From NCBI GenBank assembly GCA_003550305.1, contig QKYT01000001.1, forward strand, positions 514,263-578,262: DNA of 64,000 nt, written 5' to 3'. The notes below the pieces were generated by a model. That model was not told the origin of the DNA. It saw nothing but the letters and a program-made list of their open reading frames with translations, and ran no database searches. The translations under genes and the position numbers were made by a program. The stretch comes from Glomus cerebriforme (taxonomy: Eukaryota; Glomeromycota; Glomeromycetes; Glomerales; Glomeraceae). Positions 1 through 11,325 of the stretch are shown here, piece after piece (positions within the stretch are counted from its first letter, which is position 1; each line of letters begins with the position of its first letter).

Positions 1-3000
1 GATAATGAAATTTTCTCACAAAGTTCTAATACGAATACATGTCAAGAAGGTCAAGAAGTTTATGAAGACATGAATACTGACGAATCATCTCATTCGACTT
101 CAATTAGAGTTTTGATGTAGGATATTAAACGATCTGTCGATACAGAAGAAAATCAGGATATAATGGAAGATGATTCATATATCGATGTTGATTTTGACTT
201 TTTACCTCGAGAACGCACTTCAAGGTATACCAAATACTCAATTGAACATTGAACCATCCGAATCTAAGCAAAGCACTGACATTTCAGCAAATTATGAATC
301 AAATGAAATTTTTGAGGATTATTTTGAACTATCCGAATCTGAGCAAAGGTAAAGCACCGATAATGAACCAAATGAAATTTTTGAGGATTATTNATGTCCT
401 CCCTTGGAATCATTTTATGATGCAAANATTANNCACACAATCCATAATGATCAATTTTTATGGATACTCTTATGGATAATNAACTTTNNAAAAAGGTTCA
501 ATATACCAGNAACGGCAACNGAATCTTTAATAAAATTCATGAAATTGGTTCTGAATGAAATCGGGAGTGATGATTTTAGTACATTTCCAGATTCACTTTA
601 CATGGCAAGGAATAAGCTTGGTTTGAAAGACCAATTTCAGACTCTTGTACCTTGCCCGAAATGCCACAAACTTTATGAAAAGAATGAAGTAGAAAACTTT
701 CGTCAAGGTGTAACTCCTGCAATTATGAAATATCGTCATGTTGAGTTTCCCAATTTATCAACCTGTCAGTTGAATTTGTGCCAAAAACCTTTATCTTGAC
801 TAACAAAATCATTAGATACTTCAATCATAATTTGGCCTAAATTGATATATCCGTTTGCCAGAATTAATAATCAATTGGCAACAATGCTTCATCGATCTGG
901 TTTCAAAAGTTCTCTCAGATATTGGGCAACTCGGTCAAAGATGGATAACATTTTGACTGATATTTATGACGGAGAAGTCTGGAGAATTTTTAAAGATGAT
1001 GATTCGACTGTTTTTTCTGACTTGAAGTAGCAGATTCGCATCTCAATCTTATGCTAAACCTTGATTGGTTTTAGCCATATGATGGAATAATGCATAGTAC
1101 GGGAGTGATATATGCGGCTATTTGCAATTTGCCACGTGATATTTGCTTCCGTCATGAAAACTTGCTACTTTTTGGTTTGTTACCTAGGCCGAATGAAGTT
1201 AGTTTGCACAAAATTAATCATTATTTGACGCCGATTGTTAATGAGTTAGAGTCACGTTGGAATGGAGTGACTCTGAATATAAATGAATATTCAGAAGGAA
1301 AGAGAATTCATGCAGCATTAATACTTGTATTATGTGACATTCCTGCCGCCAGAAAAATATGCGGCCATGTTTTGGCATTAGTTTCATGCCATAGATGCCA
1401 AAAGAAGGCCAATTACGAGAATTGCCAGCATAACTTTGCTGGCATGGACGACATGGATGAATGGTTCATTATTCGAGATTTTACTCAACATCATCAGGAT
1501 GCTTTAGAATGGAGACGCTGTAATTCTAAAGCTTCAAGAAAATGATTTGTGAAGCAAACTGGTGTTAGATGGTCCGAATTACTACAGTTATCGTATTTTG
1601 ATCCGATTCATTTTATATGGTAGATCTGATGCACTGCCTATTTCTAGGCATTGCAAGGTGGATTGTAAAGCAAATCTGGATAGATCAAGGAATATTAATG
1701 AAGAATATTCTAAATGAAGTGCAGAAAAAAAAGAATCAATTTTCTGTATCAGCAGATATTGGTCAGATTCTGGAAAAAATATATTGTGGTGAAGGCTTTT
1801 CGAATTTCACTGCCGATCAGTGAAAAATTTTTTTTACAATGTTTTTCAACTGTCTCATTTTGGGATCATTTGGGAAATGATGATCATAAAATTCTTACAT
1901 ATTTCATAAGAGTTTGTCAGCTCTTTATTAATATAATTGTTGAGGTTGATATAATGACTGAAGTCCATCAGAAATTAATTGAAATAGTAAAACTAATAGA
2001 AAACAATTATGGTCAAGACCAAATTATGCCGAATCTACATTTGGCACTTCATTTATGTGAATGCTCGTTTGATTATGGACCTTTATATGCTTTTTGGTGT
2101 TTTTCCTTTGAGCATATGAACGGCGTGCTAGGTAAGTCAAATTTACATATATTTTTATTAATTTTTGGTCGATTTTACTTACTAATTCTCATATTTTTTA
2201 GGTTCTTTGCCTAATAGCCACCGACATATNGAACNAGAACTTATGCGAAGAATGATGTTTGATGCACAGATTATGGCTAAAAGTTCTGAAATAAATCTGA
2301 AGGGTATGAATTACTTGAGAATTGACCGAATGTTGAATCTTTATCAGTAACAGATGAGTTTTCCTCTGATGAGATGTATCAATTTTTACTCCATTCTATG
2401 GATATTCAGATCTCAGTGATTACTGGAAGAGAACAATTTCCAGGTGAAATGTTAAGACCCTTATCTGAAGATATATTATTATCAAGCAAAATGCTTGACC
2501 GAATGGTTGATTATTATATGGCAATCTACAAAATGTACAATTTTTGGAACCTGTTTAGAGAAGGAACCAATGATTCAATAATTATTCATATTAAGATGAA
2601 CCAATTTAAAAGATGTCGAATTGGTTCTGAAATATTCAGCTCGGCAATATTATCACGACACATTGCAAGCTCTTATGTTTTATCCAAATTTATGATGAAT
2701 ACTGATGAAGTGGACTGCTATCCANGTCAAATCCAGTATTTTTTCAAACATACAATCGATTTACCTGATGGAACTTTTGAGCACAACTTGGTATATATTT
2801 GATGGTATAAGCCAACAAATTCTCAATTTTATTTTAGCGTTGATAATGATCAACAGACTTGTAATGTCAAACTTTGGAGTAAAGATTTTTATTCCGAATG
2901 TCAGGATTGCATAATACCGGTGCATCACATTTTAGGAAGATTCGTTCCCGTAAAGTACAAACTATCGACTCGTCAGAACGTGGTTAAATATTTAGCAATT

Positions 3001-3033
3001 AATCCAATTAATAGAAAATATCATATTCGATAA
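1..3033 (+). pseudogene. decayed CACTA (EnSpm/Tnp2) transposase, cut by the left edge
   Basis: This is a degenerate Tnp2-type transposase spread over all three plus frames. Recognisable family blocks in order are a CPKCHKLY zinc-binding stretch (about 652-676), a DGEVWRIF block (about 975-1000), GVIYAAICNLPRD (1102-1140), the catalytic-region VDLMHCLFLGIARW (1620-1660), FSFEHMNGVLG (2103-2131) and a conserved C-terminal part (2440-3033) ending in a plausible TAA. An intron at 2132-2201 (GTAAGT...TTTTTTAG) still joins the reading frame exactly. Breaks include an in-frame TAG replacing a codon near 1074, frame changes near 1030, 1550-1617 and 2800, and premature stops. Many N bases fall inside it. 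The element enters from outside the window, so its 5' end is not seen. Family identity is fairly sure; activity is excluded by the breaks. Confidence 0.8.
252..392 (+). repeat. imperfect two-copy tandem repeat inside the CACTA remnant
   Basis: Two copies of a roughly 70-bp unit lie end to end. Both carry a CATCCGAATCT-like or TATCCGAATCT start and end in AAATGAAATTTTTGAGGATT. The copies differ by small indels that put them in different frames. Confidence 0.7.
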
Positions 3034-3044
3034 TAAAATATGCA

Positions 3045-3088
3045 TAATTCGTACATAATTCGTACAAAATTCATACACAATTCATACA
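3045..3088 (+). repeat. four 11-bp subterminal repeats just 3' of the CACTA transposase
   Basis: Four head-to-tail 11-mers of the form TAATTCGTACA, TAATTCGTACA, AAATTCATACA, CAATTCATACA start 12 bp after the transposase stop. Short subterminal repeats that bind transposase are a known trait of CACTA elements, so these are likely its 3' subterminal sites. A TAGTG that could be the 3' terminus occurs at 3342-3346, but the 5' end lies outside the window and this cannot be confirmed. Confidence 0.6.
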
Positions 3089-4229
3089 AAAAAATAAATC
3101 TGTTTATTTTTATGTTTATTGTAACTTTTACATTTATTGTGTTATTTTTTATTATTAAATATTTAAATTCGTATGTTTAATCTATTGGATTAATGAATTG
3201 TTACAAACTCTATAAAAGTATATAATTCAGCTATTAATCAGATATTTCGAATATTGATGATGATCAAAATTCAGCTGAAATTTGAAATGAATCGGCCAAA
3301 ATTTAGCTGAATCGTCACATGCCAAAACTTCTTATTTCGACTAGTGAATATTATAAAATTTTATATAATTAATAAATTTTATAAATTTTAAATTTTATAA
3401 TAAATCATAAACTAATAAATAATATATAAATAAATAAATTATAATTATAAATCTGACTAACATTAATATATAATTTTTTTGGAATTATAAATTAATAAGC
3501 CAAAATTAATATTATAAAATTATAACTATCAAATATCTATTAATACTATCTAATATATATATGATATCTATCTGATATTTATTATAACATATTAAATACC
3601 CAATAAATCTATGATATTCATAATATACAAATGATATTTTAATATCTGATATATATTTATAATTTGTATCTAATATCTATATTATATGTTTTTGATTTTC
3701 TGCATAAATATTACATTTATCTGTTACTTGATATATATGTATTATGTATATATTATATATCAAATATATAGGTACATATTGGATACCTAATATATACTTA
3801 ATAATATCAATTAAATCAGTATTATCAAAATAAAATTAATTAGTTTATTTTATAATTTTTATTTTTTATAATAAAGAACACATAAAATAGATTACTAATA
3901 ATTATCTAATTAATTAATATATTTATATAATATATCACATATCATATTTTATTAAAAATAAGCATTTAGCAAAAATAAACACCTTATTAAACTTTTCAAT
4001 TTTTTTTAAGAAAAAGTTATATATATTACTAACAAAAATAGTATCAAAAATAAGTACCATTCTAAACTTTTTGCACAAAATTCTTACAAAAAAAGGGATG
4101 CTTATTTTCAATAAAATATAATAAACTAATTTGCATTTATGATTAATTAATATTTTAAATTGATTATAGGATTAGTTTATATATAATTCTAAAAATAAAA
4201 CTGAGTTTCTTTCAAACTGAATTTAGAAT
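3089..4229. other. AT-rich stretch without genes
   Basis: Nearly pure A/T sequence with short AT repeats and stop codons in all frames. Apart from the possible CACTA terminus near 3342 I see no feature in it. Confidence 0.6.
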
Positions 4230-4530
4230 TTTTAGTTTAAGTTCCTAAACTTAAAACCTTTAATATCCAATGTTTATATCTTATTTTTAGTAATCAAGAG
4301 AAAAATAAATAAATTGGTACTTTATATCTCATTATAGCAAATTAGCAATTAAAAAAGAAAATAAATAATGTATCTTATTCTTAATAATTAAGAGAGAAAT
4401 AAATAATAAAATTATAAATTTGGTACTTTATATTTTATTCTTAGTAATTAAGATAATAGAATTGCAAATTTAGCCTTAATCATATTAATAAAATTATTAG
4501 AAAAAACTAATAATAAATATTTGGCATATT
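4230..4530 (+). repeat. degenerate ~60-bp tandem repeat, family shared with 22280-22740
   Basis: Repeated blocks contain TTGGTACTTTATAT followed by TTATTCTTAGTAATTAAGA and AAAATAAATA at intervals of roughly 60 bp. The same word order recurs at 22280-22740, so this is a dispersed satellite-like family rather than simple low complexity. Confidence 0.55.
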
Positions 4531-4555
4531 GTACTTTAAATTTAAGATGTAAACA

Positions 4556-5884
4556 TACACTACTTAGATAAAAGTAGCGGACCTTATTTTTTAAATTAAT
4601 TCTCAGAACTGTACATAATAATTTAGGCTGAAATTTTAATATGTGTTAGTTTATATCCTATATAAACAATGATGTAAACATTACTTTATTTATAAATATA
4701 TTTCAAATGTGATTGACAAAATAAGACTTTGTATTACTTTACACTATATCTGATTTAACAAAGGCTGAATGTAACCAAATTATTGGCCTTTTTAAGAGTG
4801 GTGTCACAAAAGCAAATATTATTAAAATGCTTGGCTTTTCTAAAACTACAGTTCTCTGAACTATTCAAACCTTTTGTGAAGAAAAAAGTCTTAAAACTCA
4901 GTCACGAAGTAGCCGCCCAAGACTTTTAAATTGTGAACACCAAAAAGCATTAAAAAAAATTGTTAAAGCTNATAGTCACCAGTCAGCTGAATAAATAAAG
5001 AATAAATTTCAAGAAAAAACTGAAATTCAAGTTTCTACTAGGACAATAAAAAGAAATTTGCATGAGCTTAATATTTTTTCTCGTATTTCAGCATGCAAAC
5101 CTCTTCTTAGTAATAAACAAAGAGAAAATTACTTAACCTGTTGTATTGAAAAAAAAGACTGATCTGTTAGAAAATGAAAGTTAGTTATCTGAAGTAATGA
5201 GAGTCACTTTACAATTTTTAAAAATGATAGTCCAGGTCATGTTTGAAGAACTTCTGGAATATGATTCAATATTAAAAATATGATTCCTACAGTAAAACAT
5301 GGTGTTGGAGGTGTAATTGATGACGTAGAGGTTATTTTTCAGGAAAAGGATTAGAACTGCTAGTAAAAGTTGATAGAAAAATAAAACATCATGATTATAT
5401 TCAAATACTTGAATCACATTTACTTCCATTAATTAATAATAATTTTAATAGAAAAAATTATTTATTCCAAAATGATAATGTCCCAGTTTACACTACTAAA
5501 ATGTTAAAAAATGGATTGAAGCAAAAAAAATAAAAATTTTGGAAAATTAGCCAAGTCAGTCATCTGACTTGACCCATTGAACATTTATGATCAGAGCTGA
5601 AAAGACACATTAGAAAACATCCCAGACCTGCAAAAAATTTGAAGAAATTGGAGTATGCTTTACATGAAGAATATAATAAAATTCTGAAGTACATTTTAAC
5701 AAATTTAATTGAAAGTATACCATGTCGGATAGAGGCATGTATTAAGAATAATGGCTGGCCAACCAAATATTAGTTTTATATATAGTTAATCTAATAACAA
5801 TTAAAATTTTAACCCCCAATTATTATGTACATTTTTGAGTAATTAATAAAAATATGAGTCCACTACTTTTGTCTAGGTAGTGTA
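4556..5884 (+). mobile_element. Tc1/mariner-type DNA transposon (dead), with TIRs and TA duplications
   Basis: The ends 4556-4584 and 5856-5884 are inverted copies matching at 24 of 29 positions, both reading TACACTAC inward. The element proper is 4558-5882, starting CACTAC and ending GTAGTG, with TA on both sides as expected for Tc1/mariner insertion at TA. The interior encodes one degenerate transposase on the plus strand. All five mismatches between the two ends are transitions, suggesting decay by cytosine deamination. Confidence 0.9.
4743..5773 (+). pseudogene. Tc1-like transposase remnant
   Basis: The frame holds the N-terminal helix-turn-helix part (LTKAECNQIIGLFKSG, about 4755-4802), a basic linker SRSSRPR, and the DDE-region landmarks of Tc1 transposases: IWSNES-like around 5175, MIPTVKHG around 5280, a QNDNVP match to the usual QQDNxPxH block near 5468, and a terminal IPCRIEACIKNNG followed by PTKY and a stop at 5771-5773. 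Numerous in-frame stops, frame shifts and one N make it non-functional. The left TIR lies about 190 bp upstream and the right TIR 80 bp downstream, so it occupies almost the whole element. Confidence 0.88.
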
Positions 5885-5959
5885 TTTGCCAGATTTTTAG
5901 AATACATTAATTTATCATCCAGATATTCAATCTATTTAAAATTTGGTATACATATTATC

Positions 5960-7790
5960 GGCAAATTTTTTAGTTTGCAGATCTGTGCAGGTCTGCAATA
6001 TCATTATATTTGCACAGTTCTTTAATAAAAATTGTCGCCGATTTATAATATGCAGATTATTGCCAAACTTTTGATAGAGTTCTGCGAACATCTGTAAAAT
6101 GCAAGATTGTTGTTATTTTTCACAAACAAATCTGCAACAATTTGCAAAGTGAAAAAAAAAGTTTATTTCATAGTTTTTCAATTTTTTTTAAATAAAAACT
6201 TTGGGGTTTTGATTTTTTAACTTTAATTTTTTAACTTAGTTTTTTTTAATTCTTATTGTGTATGAAGTTCTTTAAACTTCATATTTAATCTGCATCATGC
6301 AGATTTTTTTCTTTTTTTTTTTTTGCAGGACTCCGGACTCCTCTCATTATCTCCGAACTTTACTTTTAAAGAATAAGTATATATTTTTATTAAATGAACG
6401 TTTACTAACGTTCTCTTTAGATTTCAGGAAACTGAAGTATAACTCCGGACTCCCATTTCAAAGGTAATAACTTTGAAATGGATTATTATTATTTTTTTTA
6501 TTTATGAATGTTTACTAACGTTCTTTTATTTTTTTTAGGTTAGAAGTCAAAATGTAAGTTCTAAACTTTCCATTTCGAAGGTAATAACTTCAAAAATTTA
6601 TTTATTTTTTATCATTTTTTTTTATTTATGAATGTTTACTAACATTCTTTTTATTTTCTTTAGTTTCAGGAAACTGAAGTACAGCTCCGGACTCCCATTT
6701 CAAAGGTAAGACTTCGAAAATTTTTTTTTTTATTTTTTTTTGTTAAATGAATATTTACTAACATTCTTTCTTTTGTAAATTCAGGTCTTCGGGTATGAGA
6801 TTTTGAAATAGGTTCATAGTGAAGGGAAGGGGTATTAAAAAATATTACTAATATAACATTTTTTTTTCTTATAGGTTCAGATTTGACTTAGACTTCGAAG
6901 ATTAGGATTTTAGCTTCAGGATTTGACCTGAACTTCAAAGGTTTATATTGGGGAGATAGATAGATTTTTTTTTGTTAGAGAAACGTTATTAATGTAACAT
7001 TTTTTTTTGTAGGACTTCAGCTTCAGATTTGACCTGAACTTTGAAGGTTTGTATCGGAAAGTTATAATTTTTTTTATTAAAGAAATGTTACTAATATAAT
7101 GTTTCTTACTTTTTTGTAAGATTTCAGCTTCAAATTCAACCTGAACTTTAAAGATTTGTATTGGGGGAGATAGATATAGGTTTTTTTTATTAAAGAAATG
7201 TTATTAATGTAACGTTTCTTTCTTTTTTGTAGGACTTCGGCTTCAGATTTGACTTCTTGAACTTTGAAATTGAAGATTTGTTAAAGTTATCTACTTTGTT
7301 TTTTTTTAATAAAATATTTTACTAATATTTCTTTCTTTTTCTTTTTATAGGTTCTTTCAGCATAAATATGTAGGATTTCAATGAAAATATCTTAGTTGTT
7401 TGTTAGAATCGAACCAACTGGAATTATGTCCAAACTATTAACAANATGTAAAGAATAGNAACTTANTTTTTTTTGTATTTAATAATAAGTAAATTAGTTT
7501 TTAATTTGTAAATATATTTGACTGTAATTAATAAAATTAATAAAGCATAAATTACATTATATAACTGAAAAATAAATGTATAATGATAATAAATAGAAAT
7601 ATAGTAAAAATTTACAAATGAAGTTATTTTGAAGATTCGTTTTATAAATTCTGCACAGATTTTTAATACTTAAATAATCTGTACAGAAATCATAAATTTT
7701 TTTTTTTTAAAATTTGATGGTATGTCCGAAGATCTGTACAGGATTATCATATTGCAGACCTGCACAGATCTGCATACTAAAAAATTTGCC
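5960..7790. mobile_element. 1.83-kb non-coding element with 42-bp terminal inverted repeats
   Basis: The ends 5960-6001 and 7749-7790 are inverted copies with one mismatch in 42 bp, both starting GGCAAATTTTTTAGT. The TIR itself contains a smaller inverted pair (TGCAGA...TCTGCA). The similarity may extend a few bases outward (ATTATC versus ATCATT), and I could not identify a clean target duplication. No transposase frame is visible inside. The interior is dominated by the tandem array at 6328-7350. It starts 75 bp after the Tc1 element. Most likely a non-autonomous DNA transposon; the superfamily is open. Confidence 0.8.
6328..7350 (+). repeat. tandem array of intron/micro-exon-like units (~102-139 bp period)
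   Basis: About nine units follow one another. Each has a branch-point-like word (TACTAAC at 6403, 6513, 6637, 6756; TACTAAT or TATTAAT at 6845, 6987, 7088, 7202, 7320), a T-run ending in AG 10-30 bases later (6420, 6538, 6663, 6784, 6874, 7012, 7120, 7232, 7350), then a conserved 23-60-base segment such as AACTCCGGACTCCCATTTCA. Several of these segments end AAAG or GAAG directly before GTAATA, GTAAGA or GTTTGT. In the first four units the branch word sits in a hairpin, best preserved as GAACGTT-TACT-AACGTTC at 6396-6413. The spacing between segments matches the intron lengths of real genes in this window. Confidence 0.75.
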
Positions 7791-8255
7791 AATGATAGAT
7801 CACTTTTAAATCAGTTTAAAATTGCACAAATTTAATTACTAAAAGTAAAATTATTATCTTCAAAAATTGGATCAGAATTATAGTATAATGTTAGTCAAAA
7901 TTAATGAAATACACTGCAAATTTACTGTATCTTTTAATATCCAACTTGACAATTTTTATGATAAATAAGAAAAAATAAAGGTAATAAAATTTCAATCAAA
8001 AGCAATTAAAAGAATGCTAATACTAGCCTAATTTTTTAATAATAAAAATAATATAAAAGTAAATAAATACATGAATTTTTAATAATAAAAAAGATACAGG
8101 AGCAAGTTAATATATAAATAACCTCTTAATAATAAAAAAAAATATAGAATTAAACTATTATCACTCACTAGTTTATAAAATCACTATTAGATTATATCAT
8201 TATATATTAGAGTATGAAATTATATTTAGATTATAAAGTTATTTTTAGATTATAC
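7791..8255. other. AT-rich stretch without genes
   Basis: Low-complexity A/T sequence separating the 42-bp-TIR element from the next MITE. No frame, repeat or signal stands out. Confidence 0.5.
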
Positions 8256-8264
8256 AATAAGATT

Positions 8265-8483
8265 GCACATCCGAAATGTGTGACAGGTTATGCCAAAATC
8301 GGTGACAAATAATAGGTGACAAATAAGTTTTGGACCACTAAAAAAAAACTAAGTCCCTCAGATAAATAGTATTTTTGAACCTCGGGCTTGCACGTGATTA
8401 TGTGACGCTAAAAACTGCTAATCATCACTCCTTACTCTAAAGTTAATATATTCAGTGTAACCTGTCACACATTCCAGACCGGC
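8265..8483. mobile_element. 219-bp MULE-like MITE with perfect 9-bp target duplication
   Basis: The sequence is flanked by AATAAGATT at both 8256-8264 and 8484-8492. Its ends are inverted: the left starts GCACATCC and the right, read inward, GCCGGTCT, and both continue into AATGTGTGACAGGTTA. The 9-bp duplication and TIRs fit a Mutator-like (MULE) miniature element. The same end sequences cap the two elements in 13972-16059, so all three belong to one family. No coding capacity. Confidence 0.9.
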
Positions 8484-8492
8484 AATAAGATT

Positions 8493-9621
8493 ATTAAATT
8501 ACTGGTAGATTATAATATTACTATTATAATTTAGTAATCTAAATTACCAGTACTTCTTTAATATAATTATATTAAAAAAGAATTAATAACTAAATATTCA
8601 TATTTAATCAATTAAAATATGAAATTAAAATTAAATTTAGTATTATTATTCATTATTTTACTAGCAATTATTTAATATAAGTCTTTTTATTTTACTAAAT
8701 ACTGTATTTTGCTTTAATATCAGAAATTGTCTTTTCATTCAGCTTTTCTAGAAAATTTATTCACTAATTTTTGATTCTTTTTTATTTAAGATTCTAATAT
8801 TAGGTTTTTAGATCTATACATTTTTTCATAATTTTTGATTTATACCAATTTTTCAATTACTTGATCAACTAAATGCTTATTAGTTTTTTGTGATTTGTTA
8901 TTTATTATATTTTTCTTTATCAGTTTTTTTATTTGATAATACTGATCTTTATCACTGCTATTTTTGTGTTTTTGATTTCTCTTTTTATACTTTATATTTA
9001 TTAGTTCAAAATAGATTAATATGAAATTTATCTATTACTATTTTAAAAATTTACATATGCTGGAATAACAAATGTTTCTTTATCATCAAAATTCTTCTAT
9101 AGTTTTTGTTCTTTTTGTATTGGCTTTATGTTTTTTGTACTCAAATAAATCACATTTATGTATTTTTGCAGCTTTTAAGAAATCATTGGCTTTTATTTTT
9201 TTAAAAAAAAAACATATTGGTCAGTTCCCTTAAAAAAACTCCATAAAGATACCTTGTTAGAGAAACATTATCAATTTCTTGTATTATAAACTATAAAGTT
9301 TTTCTTTCAGCATTTTTCATATCCACTTAAAGATTTAGAATTTAGATACCAATTGTAAATCTTTATTTATTGATAAAGCATAATTATGCAGAAAGATATT
9401 TTTAGAACGGAAATTTTTATTTATGGATTTTCCCATAGCCATAATTATAAAATGGAAATATCATTTATCGGTTTTAGTTACATTGCTGCAGTCCTTCAAC
9501 GTAGTTCTTATGATTAGCAGTTAGCAATTAGCAGTTAAAGTTGAATTTTTAATTTAATTATATACATTTAAAAGTACCTATCAATAAATAATTTTCAAGT
9601 AATTTCTAAAAAGAAAACTCA
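8493..9621. other. AT-rich upstream region of the amino-acid transporter
   Basis: No coding frame or transposon signature is visible. The last few hundred bases presumably hold the promoter and 5' leader of the transporter starting at 9622, but I cannot pick out a specific site. Confidence 0.45.
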
Positions 9622-11325
9622 ATGTCTGGATACGAGTTTTTCACTTCAGGCGCACCAAAACAAGCCGAAGAACCAAAATGGAAATATAATTTACGAAAAT
9701 TATTTACAACCAAATCTTTAGATAGTTTTGAAATAGAAAAAGAAACTTCGGATTTAAAAAGAACTTTAAATGCGTTTGACTTGATAATGATTGGGTTGGG
9801 AGGTATTATTGGTACTGGAATATTAATTATTACAGGTAAATATTATTTATTGTTAAAAATGATAAATTGAAAAGGTTTATTTCTAATTCATTTTTTAATT
9901 TTTTTTTCTTCTAGGACAAGCCGCTGCTACAAAAGCAGGACCAGCTGTAGTAATTTCGTTCATAATTTCGGGAGTTGCAGCTAGCTTTGCTGCATTATGT
10001 TATTCAGAGTTATCATCAATGATTCCGGTGGCCGGTTCCGCTTATACGTATGTTTATGCAACATTAGGTGAACTTGCCGCATGGATTATTGGCTGGGATT
10101 TAATTTTAGAATACACAGTCGGTGCTTCAACAATTGCTGTTGGATGGTCAGGATATTTTGTTCATTTCTTTGACCATTTTGGAATAAAATTTTCACCATC
10201 ATGGACGAGTGCACCACTAGTTTTTGACCAGTATACAGGCTATTTAGAACGAGTTCCCGGTGCTTATATCAATTTACCGGCATTTTTGTTAATTATATTT
10301 ATTACAGGTTTATTAGTGTTAGGTATCAGGGAATCAGCAACTGTTAACAACATAGTAGTCTCATTAAAAGTTTTTGTTATATTATTATTTGTTATAGTGG
10401 GATCAACAAAGATCAATCCAAAGAATTATGATCCTTTCATCCCTCCAAATGAAGGAACTTTCTCAAAATTTGGTGTAACTGGAATTTTATCAGCTTCAAG
10501 TGTTGTATTTTTTGCTTATATTGGATTTGATTCTATATCTACCACTGCTCAAGAGACTAAAAATCCTCAAAGAAATTTACCTATCGGAATCATTGTTAGT
10601 TTAATCCTTTGTACTATTTTATATGTTGCAGTTTGTGTTGTTTTAACAGGAGTTGTTCCGTATCCCGAGTTGAATGATCCTGCTCCGGTAACCGTTGCAA
10701 TTAATGCAATGGGAATTGGTTGGTTGGGAGTGATTGTAGATTTCGGTGCTCTTGCTGGGTTAATATCTGGTATTCTTGTTTTTCTATTGGGACAACCACG
10801 TATTTTTTATTCAATGGCAAAGTAAGTTTTTTCTTATTACACGACTTTTTCATATACATTCCCTAATTTTGTTTAAATTTTATCTTTTTTTTTAGGGATG
10901 GATTATTTTTTCCAACTATTGCGTCGAAGATTCATCCAAAGTTTAAAACACCGTACATTTCAACAGTTATCACAGGAATGATCTGTGCAATCATGTCATC
11001 CCTTCTTCCAATAGGAGTGTTAGCAGAATTAACATCAGTTGGCACTTTATTGGCATTCTTTTTAGTAAATGTTGGAGTTATGGTACTAAGGATTACAGCT
11101 CCTAATGCACCAAGAAAATTTAAAGTTCCCGGAGGACCTTTTGTAATTCCTATTATAGGAGCTTTATTAGATTTATTATTGTTGTTTACTGCTTCTACCG
11201 CTAGTTTAATAAGATTATTAGTTTGGATGTCAATTGGTTTGATAATTTATATCTTTTATGGTAGATCACATTCGATCGCTAATAATAGTAATCAGTATAT
11301 GAAAAATAAGGAATTAAATGGTTGA
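9622..11325 (+). CDS. cationic amino-acid transporter, APC superfamily (CAT/YfnA type)
   Basis: Three exons, 9622-9835, 9915-10821 and 10896-11325, join in frame to 516 residues; both introns (79 and 74 nt) have GTAAAT/GTAAGT donors and T-rich AG acceptors. The product is a multi-pass permease expected to move basic or broad-range amino acids across the plasma or vacuolar membrane. A cytosolic N-terminal tail of about 55 residues leads into the APC signature in the first helix (FDLIMIGLGGIIGTG), then the conserved CYSELSSMIPVAGSAYTY, FFAYIGFDSISTTAQETKNP and a late hydrophobic block. Length and motif order match CAT-type transporters (12-14 helices). The ATG at 9622 is the first in frame and follows A-rich sequence. 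The substrate cannot be told from sequence alone. It lies tail-to-tail with the F-box gene downstream. Confidence 0.95.

Noticed and set aside
3342..3346. TAGTG as the certain 3' terminus of the CACTA element
   Set aside because: A five-base word is too common; without the 5' end and target duplication it cannot be confirmed.
5181..5766. Minus-strand frames within the Tc1 element
   Set aside because: They are antisense to the plus-strand transposase remnant, which has the family motifs.
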